DNA of 64,000 nt from an uncultured Akkermansia sp. (GTDB taxonomy: Bacteria > Verrucomicrobiota > Verrucomicrobiia > Verrucomicrobiales > Akkermansiaceae): the NCBI GenBank assembly GCA_947589345.1, contig CANQAC010000003.1, positions 22,420-86,419 on the forward strand. The letters run 5' to 3'. The position numbers and the translations under genes are program-made. The notes under the pieces were generated by a model. It was not told where the DNA came from. It did not search any database and worked only from the letters and a program-made list of their open reading frames with translations. Of the stretch, positions 38,522 to 46,885 are shown piece after piece. Position 1 is the stretch's first letter; the number at the start of each line of letters is the position of its first letter.

Positions 38522-40216
38522 TTAAAGAGAAGCGGCGAGGTGTTGAATCCTATCAGCCACATTGAGGAGTTGCTGCTTTTGGGATGGCGAAAGGCGGACA
38601 GTTTGCGCCTTTTTCAGAGCGTTTTCGATTTCCGGGAAAAGTCCGGCACTCCGCAAATTAGCCCGCAGTTGGTCGCACATGCGGTCGAATAGACTTTGCA
38701 TCGAGGCTTCGGTCTTTGTCGTCATTTCATCCACGGCTGCAGAGAACTCCGCAATAGCCCGACTGCGAATGACTTTACCCAGCATACGCATCGGCATCAG
38801 CTCACGGACTCTAGGGATTTTATCCCCGACAAAACGGACAATCATATCGCCAATGAACCCAGTCGGCATAATCAACGAAAAAACGGCAATATCGAGCGCA
38901 TAGAGCACCCAATGTGGGGTATTTGTCAGCATACGAATGAATGAGCTGCAGCCGGAGAATATATCCGAATCCGGCAGCCGGAACACGCTCTCAAGCTTCA
39001 CGCGATAGCTGCCCTCAATTCTGCCAAGAGTGTTCTCAAAATCGTTTCTCGCCAGTTTCAGCAAACGCTGAACGCGCTCCGGGAGGAGTTCCTGCCACGT
39101 CTTAACGGCGTCCAGCACCTCCGTGGCATCTTTCTTTTGCTCCAAATCCTCCTTGTAGCCAATTTTCAACTTCTCCAACCAATGTTTGAGATTTTCCTGG
39201 AAATTGTACTGAGCATCTGCAACATCTTCTAGCAAACTGCGCACCACGCGCTGGTACTCCTCGCGCTTAGCCGCCAGTACTTGCCTGATGGACTCGATCT
39301 CCTCCGCGCTCTTGCCGTCCATCTCCAGGCGCGAGACCACTGCGGCGCGCAGGCGTTCCAAAAGGGGACGCATATCACGCACCGCACGCGCCCGGTACCC
39401 ACGCTGCACCTCGCCACGCAGAAAAGCATCCAGCTCTGCTCGTACTATTTCACCATTCTGCAATGCAGTCTGACCCTTAGCGAGGGAGAAGACAGAAATA
39501 CCCACATTTGACACACCAATGCCGCTGAGCTGCGCGATGATGGTGGCGCAGAGGTCGTCAAATTGGGAGCCGATCTCGGACTCCATGGTGGTGAGAACCA
39601 CATGTATAGGCAGACTGGGCTGCTGCATGCCCGCCAAGTCCGCCAGGAGGTTAAGTTCCCGCTCGCTGAGCTGTTGCGCCCGCACCGCATACAGAAGAGC
39701 GTGCGCCGTGCGGGCTTCGTGCATGGTGCTCACATACACGTCCGAGTTCGTAGTATTGAGCCCCGGGGTGTCCACCAACGTGATGCCGGGTGGTAGAATG
39801 CCCGGCTCTGCAATGACCACTTTACTGTACTGCTTGGCAAGACGTGCACGCTCCTCGTCGGACTGAGCCGTCACCACCCGCGCCACATCCTCCGGCAGAA
39901 AATTCTCGCGGCTCTCCACAAGGGTTTCATCTTGTGTAGTCGTGTCACGCTTCCACGTTTCCATCCGCATCTGCCCGCTACTCAGGTGAGTAGGAACAGC
40001 AGTGGCTTCCAGATAGTCCACAGGCAATACATTTCTCTCTAAAAAAAGGCGGTTGATAAGCGTACTCTTCCCGGTCTTAAAATCGCCGATGACGACGACC
40101 TTGAGACTACGTTTTGCCACCTGCTCCAGCATGCTCGCGAAAGCAGACGCCAAATTGCCATCCTCCAATTCCTCAGCTATCTTCCCCGCTTCTTGGATTA
40201 TTTCGTCGATGTTCAT
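38522..40216 (-). CDS. Dynamin-like GTPase, 564 aa
   Basis: VVIGDFKTGKSTLINRLF; G2 ATAVPTHL; G3 LVDTPGLNTTN; helical stalk with hydrophobic WVLYALDIAVFSLIMPTGFIGDMIVRFVGDK. Confidence 0.88.
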   Translation of the reverse strand: MNIDEIIQEAGKIAEELEDGNLASAFASMLEQVAKRSLKVVVIGDFKTGKSTLINRLFLERNVLPVDYLEATAVPTHLSSGQMRMETWKRDTTTQDETLVESRENFLPEDVARVVTAQSDEERARLAKQYSKVVIAEPGILPPGITLVDTPGLNTTNSDVYVSTMHEARTAHALLYAVRAQQLSERELNLLADLAGMQQPSLPIHVVLTTMESEIGSQFDDLCATIIAQLSGIGVSNVGISVFSLAKGQTALQNGEIVRAELDAFLRGEVQRGYRARAVRDMRPLLERLRAAVVSRLEMDGKSAEEIESIRQVLAAKREEYQRVVRSLLEDVADAQYNFQENLKHWLEKLKIGYKEDLEQKKDATEVLDAVKTWQELLPERVQRLLKLARNDFENTLGRIEGSYRVKLESVFRLPDSDIFSGCSSFIRMLTNTPHWVLYALDIAVFSLIMPTGFIGDMIVRFVGDKIPRVRELMPMRMLGKVIRSRAIAEFSAAVDEMTTKTEASMQSLFDRMCDQLRANLRSAGLFPEIENALKKAQTVRLSPSQKQQLLNVADRIQHLAASL

Positions 40217-40236
40217 AAAATAAGTACATGTTTCAA

Positions 40237-41052
40237 TTACAACGCTTGAAGTTGCTTAAAAAGCTCCGGCACGCCGCTCTCTCGTTCGACTTCATCCCAT
40301 GACGGCACCGGCTCCTCCCCAATAAAGATCCTCCAGTCACGCTTCAATACCTCCTCCATTTCCCTTTCTTTTTCGCTCAATTTGTTCGCATCCACCACAG
40401 AGGAGAACGGCGAGGCATATAGCCAATATCTAAGCGCCTGTAGCTGCCGCGCATACAGCGCAAGCCTCGCGTGAATAACGACAATCGGCGGTTTCTTTGC
40501 ACCGATGGATTCTACATCCGACCTGATGGTGGCCACGAGGTCGCCCAAACTGCCACGCTCAACACCTTGGGGATTCAACGCTAGCACCACCTTTTTCCTT
40601 CTCAGCCGTTTCTGATAAAAAACTTTTTGCCGCTCTTCGAGACCGTATGCTCGGCAAACATAAATAATGTGGGAGACCTCCTCAATGCTCCTCTCTCTAT
40701 ACTCCGCCGCTTCCTGAGACTCGCCTGCCGAATCAAATCCAGGCGTATCCCTCACTATGCACCCTAGCTCCTCTAATATCGGTGTGCGCAAAAAGTAATT
40801 CTGCTCGCATTCCGTGGAAATGACATCCAAGATCGGCAGTGCATGGAGCGAAAAGTCCTTTTTCTTTTGCCTTGGCAGACGTATCTGTACATACTCTTCT
40901 TTAGCGGAGTCGCTCAGCGCCGCACAAGTTCTCCGCCATGGGGAACAGCACCCTAGCCCCGGCATCTCTCGACCTCCGCACAAATAGGAGAACAGCGTGG
41001 ATTTACCTGTTTGGTAATCCCCCAGTAGCAAAACTGTTTCTCCTTTTCTCAT
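40237..41052 (-). CDS. Stand-alone dynamin-like G-domain protein
   Basis: MRKGETVLLLGDYQTGKSTLFSYLCGGREMPG...IVRDTPGFDSAG; GTG start a few codons upstream possible. ORF-track extension to 41388 runs antisense-free into the upstream CDS and is rejected. Confidence 0.7.
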   Translation of the reverse strand: MRKGETVLLLGDYQTGKSTLFSYLCGGREMPGLGCCSPWRRTCAALSDSAKEEYVQIRLPRQKKKDFSLHALPILDVISTECEQNYFLRTPILEELGCIVRDTPGFDSAGESQEAAEYRERSIEEVSHIIYVCRAYGLEERQKVFYQKRLRRKKVVLALNPQGVERGSLGDLVATIRSDVESIGAKKPPIVVIHARLALYARQLQALRYWLYASPFSSVVDANKLSEKEREMEEVLKRDWRIFIGEEPVPSWDEVERESGVPELFKQLQAL

Positions 41053-41164
41053 AAAGTATGCCTTGAGTCTCACACCCCCAGTTCTCCCTTCCTCCCGGAG
41101 GAGGCGCGACCACCATGAGGTAGTCGCGCCAGCTCCAGAAATAGTCCGGCTGGCAATGCCCCTA

Positions 41165-42925
41165 TCACAGGGCTGCCATCCACTGCTTGCAAAGAGTAAT
41201 CTTCTCTTGCAGCTGTGCCTTCTCCTCCTCCGTGACAGTGCCACTACGTGCCATCTGTACGGCGTGCTCCATCTCGGAGAAACCGCCGTTTTGCATCGCC
41301 TTTTCAGATATCTGCTCAATGATGGCATCAAACCGCTGTGCGATTTTCTTCGTGATTTCGTCGGAACACTTCGCGAAGTACTCTCCAAGCTGCGGAGTTA
41401 ATTGTCCCTTGGCTATGTTTGCCATGATGGCTGTAGGTAACACCTTTTTGAGGAGCGGCAGTTTTCCGAGGAAAAAGCGTACGATTAAATCCGTGAAGAA
41501 ACCACCAGGTATAAACTCCCCAGAAAATATGTAATCTATAATGGTGATGAGTGTACCCGGCACCATCTTAATGGCTTTCAAGAAGAGACCCTCCAACTCC
41601 ACCGGCATAACGCCATCCACCGGCATTCCCGTCTCCATTTTCTCGCCGTATGTATTACTGATGCGCATCAAGATAAGCTTAAAGTCTCCGGCAGCATCCC
41701 GGACGATTTTTTCGATCTGTGGCTGGAATACCTCAACCTTACTTATCTCATCGATCACATCGCTCACATCGGAGAGTGTGTCGCATTCCTCGACCTTCTG
41801 CACATAGCTGTCGTGCATAGCCTGAAGTCCCTGTTGGACGGTTGCCTCCAACCCCTTTTGAGCTTCATGAATCTCCTGCAGCATTTGATTCACAATCGTC
41901 GTGTACCTGCCCTTCTTCGTCTGCAAATCCCCTTCGAGCTCACGGAGCTTCTCCTCATTCTGCCCGGCAAAGTTCACGCAGGATTCAAGCGCGATCAGTA
42001 AACGACCCAGCAAAGGACGCAAGTCGCGCACTTGGCGGATGGCTCGTCCCTGACGCACGGGACCATTGAAGAATGCTTCCAAGTCCTTGGTGATGTCATC
42101 CGTGGAGGCCGCCGCAGAGGCTGGAGACTCGGTGGAAGTTTTGAACGGGTCCCACTCGTCGTCAACGTTCACATTCACGCTTCCCTTGCTGCCCATAACG
42201 AATACTGACACCCCACACTGAGGAATCCCTACGCCCTCCAACTGCGCCCGGACGGTGCCCTGCAAATCACGGTATGCCCCGGGTTCATCTCCCTCCGGCA
42301 CGCTGACAACCACATGAATCGGCAAGCTGGGCTGCTGCATGCCGGCCATATCGGCCAGCAGGGAGAGCTCGCGTTCACTCAGCTGCCGACCGCGCACGAC
42401 GTAAAGGATAGCGTGCGCCGTGCGAGCTTCCTCCATAGTGCCGACGTAGATGCGCTGGTTGGTCGTATTCAGCCCTGGGGTATCCACCAGCGTGATGCCG
42501 GAGGGCAGGATGCCGGGCTTGGAGATGCACACGCGGCTGTATTTCTCCGCAATGGCGGCGCGAGCTTCCTCCGTGCCGGCGGTCACGATGGACTTTACCT
42601 GTTCCTGATCGAAGTCGGTCCATTCATTTTGCAGCGTACTCTTACCGTCCTCACCGCGCAGCCAGGTCTGCAGCCGGGTTTCTCCACTGCTCAAGTGAGT
42701 AGGCACCGCCGTTGCCTCCAGATAATCCACTGGCAGCAGATTATCCTTCAGGAAGAGCGTATTGATCAATGTCGATTTACCTGCCTTGAAATCCCCGAGT
42801 ACGACGACCTTGAGGGTGTCGCCAGAGATTTCTTCCGCCACTTTCTTCAGAGCGCTGACGAGCTCCGCATTCTTGATACTCTCCGCCATTTGTATGGCCG
42901 AGCTGATGATTTCGTTGGTTTTCAT
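41165..42925 (-). CDS. Dynamin-like GTPase, 586 aa, paralogue of 38522-40216
   Basis: VVVLGDFKAGKSTLINTLFLKDNLLPVDYLEATAVPTHLSSGE; LVDTPGLNTTN; hydrophobic segment GTLITIIDYIFSGEFIPGGFFTDLIVRFFLGK. Confidence 0.88.
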   Translation of the reverse strand: MKTNEIISSAIQMAESIKNAELVSALKKVAEEISGDTLKVVVLGDFKAGKSTLINTLFLKDNLLPVDYLEATAVPTHLSSGETRLQTWLRGEDGKSTLQNEWTDFDQEQVKSIVTAGTEEARAAIAEKYSRVCISKPGILPSGITLVDTPGLNTTNQRIYVGTMEEARTAHAILYVVRGRQLSERELSLLADMAGMQQPSLPIHVVVSVPEGDEPGAYRDLQGTVRAQLEGVGIPQCGVSVFVMGSKGSVNVNVDDEWDPFKTSTESPASAAASTDDITKDLEAFFNGPVRQGRAIRQVRDLRPLLGRLLIALESCVNFAGQNEEKLRELEGDLQTKKGRYTTIVNQMLQEIHEAQKGLEATVQQGLQAMHDSYVQKVEECDTLSDVSDVIDEISKVEVFQPQIEKIVRDAAGDFKLILMRISNTYGEKMETGMPVDGVMPVELEGLFLKAIKMVPGTLITIIDYIFSGEFIPGGFFTDLIVRFFLGKLPLLKKVLPTAIMANIAKGQLTPQLGEYFAKCSDEITKKIAQRFDAIIEQISEKAMQNGGFSEMEHAVQMARSGTVTEEEKAQLQEKITLCKQWMAAL

Positions 42926-42955
42926 AGTGATTGTTGTATTGGAAAAATGGAAAAA

Positions 42956-45262
42956 CTACCTGTTCGATTCATCGCCGATGGCATTGCGTAACGCATCGAT
43001 AAGCTCCCTGCATTTCGTTGCATTCGCATTCTTCTCGCGCTGAGAGGCGTATTCATCCGGGAAAATACACTGCTTGAGCTTTCTTAACACGTTCTCCCAA
43101 GCTTCTTCCACATGTTCCCGAGTGCAAAGTTTCATGCTCGCATCACATACGCCATCTTCTAACAATGATTGATACTTAACGCGGTTGCCCTTTACCTTCT
43201 CAGTAATGAAACACAGTGCCGCGAAGATAACCTTGCGTGCGAAGTCAGAAAACTCCTTCCCCGGTGCACTTTCAGAGGGGAGCTGGGTCTTCTCATCCTT
43301 CAAGTATTTAGCCATCTCTTTCGTCTTTGAATCACTCGATTTTTCAAGAACCTCGATGACAGGTTGTTTGATAAATGTCATACGTCCGGCTTTCCAACGC
43401 AAGTAATCCAACAAGTTCAGTGCGGGGCGAAGTTCGTCTAACGACACGTACTTGGCGCTCTCCCGTATGTCCACCAATCTCTTGATACCTTCGATAATTA
43501 AGTCGGCGCCATACGTTTCAGACTCCAGTTTTTCACTCAAGGACTTGAGCTTTTCGCCCGAATCCGAGCCGGAACACAATCTCTGCATCACCTGGTCAGT
43601 CAGGGCCTTACTCAGCACTCCCTCCACAAGCTCTTGGACGTGCGGTCCGATCTCTGCTGCAACCTCGGACAACTTACCGATATATTCACTCAGTTTGTCT
43701 TGGAAGCCGGAGAAAACTTTTTCTATGGGATGTCTACCCCTATTTAAGGTCTTTTTCATCTCCTCCTCGGTAATTTCACTTCTCACCTTCTTCTGCCATA
43801 TCTCTTCCTCCCACGTTTTCTTGATTCTTTCCACTTTTTCAAGCATCACGCTAAGCTTCTGATCAGGCTCCGTCTGTTGGCATATTTTACTCGTCAACTC
43901 ACCAAAATTGCCCTTGAGGCGATCCAGAAAGTTATCTCCCGTTGTATATCGGAACCACGCTGTGAACTTACCATTCATCGCTTCCTCCATCTCGTCGGGC
44001 AACTTAGGAGCCTGCTCCTGCAGCGGCTTAATCACCTCGTTGCGTACCCCGTTTTCAAGGTTGGAGATTTCATCCCACAGGCTCCGAATCATCTTTTCGT
44101 CTTCCCGCGGCAGCACCTCACTCAACCGCTCATTCAGATAGGCTTTAAATTGAGTCAAGGAGGTTTCATCGGTCACATCACAAGGTGGAGGAAGGTTGGG
44201 AATCACGTTTTTCTCGCGAACTTCCGACAAACGTCTTTGAGCAGAACTCCCATCAGCATCCGCCGGTTTATACCAGTTGACGAGGAAGATGGCGCGTTCA
44301 CGAATGGGATAGTCCTTATCGCTCACTTGCTCTAAATTGGCAATGAACTGAGCCAGCGAGCCGGTGATGCTCGGAGAATCTTTCGGTCGATCGAGAATAA
44401 CGAGCATATCCGTATCCTCTTTCAAGGTTTTGAGTGTCCGACGCAATGCTTGTGGATTCGGATCATCCACCCCGGGTGTATCGCACAAGCACTGATGTTC
44501 ATCCCCGTTCGGGTAACACTTTCTGACGAGCAGGCGACTTATCAAAGGCTGTTGATCTATTTCCTTTGAATGCGCCGCAAGCGTGCGGAGCTTGTCTATC
44601 GAATCTTCCCTTTCCTGACCGAGTACCGAAAAATTGCTGCCGAGAGCTTTTTGGATGCTATGCAAATGCTCAAGTGCTGGTCCGTAATTTAGCGCTGCCA
44701 TTGAACTGAGTGCCTTCACTTCCGGCAACCGCATGGAGGCAAATGCGGTCAGATTTTCAACTTTCGGCAAGGGAGCATACTCCTCCGGCTTTTCCCATAT
44801 GGTTCCATTGCCTTTGTTCAGATGCTCCACTTCGCAGTTGATGATATCCAGCAACTCGTCTTCTTTGTAATAAACAACAGTGATGCCCTCCCCACTGGGG
44901 TTTGCCACATGAGTAATCTCACACGAAACAGCCGTGCACCGCTCATTCGCGGCGGGCAAATCCTCAATCCCCGTGAGATTCTTCAAAAAGGTAGTCTTGC
45001 CGGCTTTCTCAGTCCCCGCCACCGCAATATTGATGACTCCCTTCTCAAAGAGTCGCACCTTATGCTCGATTCTCGCAGCCAGCTCGCTCACCTCATTGAT
45101 GTAATGTCGGATCTTTTGAGGCTTGTTTTCGAAAGCTTGAGATAGCTCCGCCGCAGTTAAAGCGTCCTTGAGCTTCTGCAACTTCTCACGCTGTTTCTTC
45201 AATGTCGGAGTCTGTTTTTGCCGATTTTCGATGATTTCTTTGTTGATGAGTGTGTTTCCCAT
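42956..45262 (-). CDS. Dynamin-family-like large GTPase, 768 aa (first gene of operon)
   Basis: INIAVAGTEKAGKTTFLKNLTGIEDLPAANERCTAVSCEITH; G3 LCDTPGVDDPN; long helical C-terminal part. Confidence 0.83.
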   Translation of the reverse strand: MGNTLINKEIIENRQKQTPTLKKQREKLQKLKDALTAAELSQAFENKPQKIRHYINEVSELAARIEHKVRLFEKGVINIAVAGTEKAGKTTFLKNLTGIEDLPAANERCTAVSCEITHVANPSGEGITVVYYKEDELLDIINCEVEHLNKGNGTIWEKPEEYAPLPKVENLTAFASMRLPEVKALSSMAALNYGPALEHLHSIQKALGSNFSVLGQEREDSIDKLRTLAAHSKEIDQQPLISRLLVRKCYPNGDEHQCLCDTPGVDDPNPQALRRTLKTLKEDTDMLVILDRPKDSPSITGSLAQFIANLEQVSDKDYPIRERAIFLVNWYKPADADGSSAQRRLSEVREKNVIPNLPPPCDVTDETSLTQFKAYLNERLSEVLPREDEKMIRSLWDEISNLENGVRNEVIKPLQEQAPKLPDEMEEAMNGKFTAWFRYTTGDNFLDRLKGNFGELTSKICQQTEPDQKLSVMLEKVERIKKTWEEEIWQKKVRSEITEEEMKKTLNRGRHPIEKVFSGFQDKLSEYIGKLSEVAAEIGPHVQELVEGVLSKALTDQVMQRLCSGSDSGEKLKSLSEKLESETYGADLIIEGIKRLVDIRESAKYVSLDELRPALNLLDYLRWKAGRMTFIKQPVIEVLEKSSDSKTKEMAKYLKDEKTQLPSESAPGKEFSDFARKVIFAALCFITEKVKGNRVKYQSLLEDGVCDASMKLCTREHVEEAWENVLRKLKQCIFPDEYASQREKNANATKCRELIDALRNAIGDESNR

Positions 45263-45523
45263 GGTCAGGTTTGTATTTAATTTTGCTATCTTCTTTTTCT
45301 CGTTTCAGGTACGTTTGAGAAAGCTTTTTCAGAGCGGGAAAAGTCATATATACATCTTTAAATTGATTATATTAGCTATTTTTACTATTTTAACTCGCTT
45401 TTTAAATAGTTTTTCATCGATTCAGTTCTCTCCGCTCCGGACTAGTTTTATATCTTTTCGTTAGATATGTCCAGATAAAAATAAAGCTCATAGTAGAATT
45501 TTAGAGAAGTTTTATAGATCGGT

Positions 45524-45982
45524 TCATAAGAAAGACAAACGGAGGGGGGGGGAAGCTCCGGAATGGGACAAGAGCATGGATAACATGTTAGAAAACTTTT
45601 CTCCTCCATCAAGGATAGGGACCTTGAATTTGGCATGCTTTCCATTTTTACGGGTACACAGTAAATCACCAAACGGACAATCTCCCTCAAGCGCGAAGAG
45701 GCGTACGCTCTCCGGCTCTTCGTGAACATACGCTGCTGCCAAAGTCCAACGATTCAAATACTGCGTTATTCGCTTCCCGCGGTCGCAAACCTCCCTCCAA
45801 TACCCCTCCCTCAAGGTAGAATCCAAACGTCCGACGCTCGGCTTCCCTGCCTCTTGATTCTGACTAGCAGCAAAAATTCCCCTCAACTCATCCCTCAGGA
45901 TGTTGAGTCCACCTCTTACTCCTCGCGGGGGGGGGGGATTGATTCTTAACGCGTTGCATAATTTGAGTCACGCTCGACAGGG
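45524..45982 (-). CDS. Putative slippage-dependent small ORF (ATG separated from body by C11 tract)
   Basis: Minus strand ATGCAACGCGTTAAGAATCAAT-C11-GCGAGGAG...: as sequenced (C11) the ATG frame stops early (MQRVKNQSPPPARSKRWTQHPEG*); with C10 it joins the 120-aa frame LRDELRGIFAASQNQEAG.... End coordinate of the ATG is approximate. Coding status unproven. Confidence 0.3.
45544..45552. repeat. Homopolymeric G9 tract (C9 on minus strand)
   Basis: gga-ggggggggg-aagc read directly. Confidence 0.85.
45925..45938. repeat. Homopolymeric G11 tract (C11 on minus strand); coordinates within about 2 nt
   Basis: cctcgc-ggggggggggg-att read directly. Confidence 0.85.
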
Positions 45983-46885
45983 GAACATATATCACAAAAA
46001 TATCGAGAATACAAGTATTTTTTTACATGATGTCATGCACCATCGCAACCAATCACCTCACGGAGATTGAACAGGGACTGCCTCCGGCAGACTTTGTTCT
46101 ATCACCGCATTTTGGAGCGGCTCTTTTTTCTCGCGTGCTTGATCAATCCCATCCTGGATCAACCGCAGCACGACCAATCAGGACACAATCATGAAGACGA
46201 TGAATCGCCGGTCGAACATGACGGCTTTGCTCCACTCTACGTCAGATTCCACCCGCGCGCGGACGCAGTACCTCCATACTTCTTACTACGCCGTTCAATT
46301 AGCATGCTACTGGGGCGTACCATCACATGTTTATCAATCTTTTACAGCTACAGGGAGAAATACGGTTGGCCTTATTTTCATACTCTTTTTAGGTGTGTCA
46401 GAAATTAATTTCTGCCCTCTTTCTTGAGAAGTATTGCTTTAGGAGGCATGAAATCGGCACGGAGTTTGACTTTGCTCGAAAACCCTCTTCCCCACGTCAT
46501 TTCCGTCGTGTAAGTGAACTCAGGAAGATTTTCCAAAAAACAATATCTTACCGAATAACATGCGCGTATTCACACAGAATCAACGGGAAGAATCGGCAAG
46601 GCAACGAAATCCGCAAGTACGGTATTCAAGGCGACACGCGCCGCAAAGGGCATATAGATATGACTCATCGGATATTGCCGGACGGAGGAACCTGATCGCA
46701 GCCGACAGCTATCCGGCTGCACGAGCACGCTGGACAGAAATGAGCAACACCTTGGTAAAATTGTTTTGTCATTATCGCAAAAATTCGATAGACTGCGGGA
46801 ATAGGAGGTGTATAATAGGTGAGTGCATTTTCTGCGGTTGATGATTCAGCCTGCAGGAGAAAAGCATGAAAAACGCGGGGAAAAT

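Noticed and set aside
41053-41388. N-terminal extension of the 40237 GTPase ORF
   Set aside because: Extends into the 586-aa GTPase gene in a different frame and is Arg/Ser-rich; the P-loop protein begins at 41052 or a nearby GTG.
42314-42991. 225-aa + strand ORF opposite the 586-aa GTPase
   Set aside because: Antisense to a strongly supported coding gene; no motif.
46067-46695. Small + strand ORFs between the C-tract region and prc
   Set aside because: Overlapping frames with no recognisable motif or coding bias; could be a decayed gene but unsupported.
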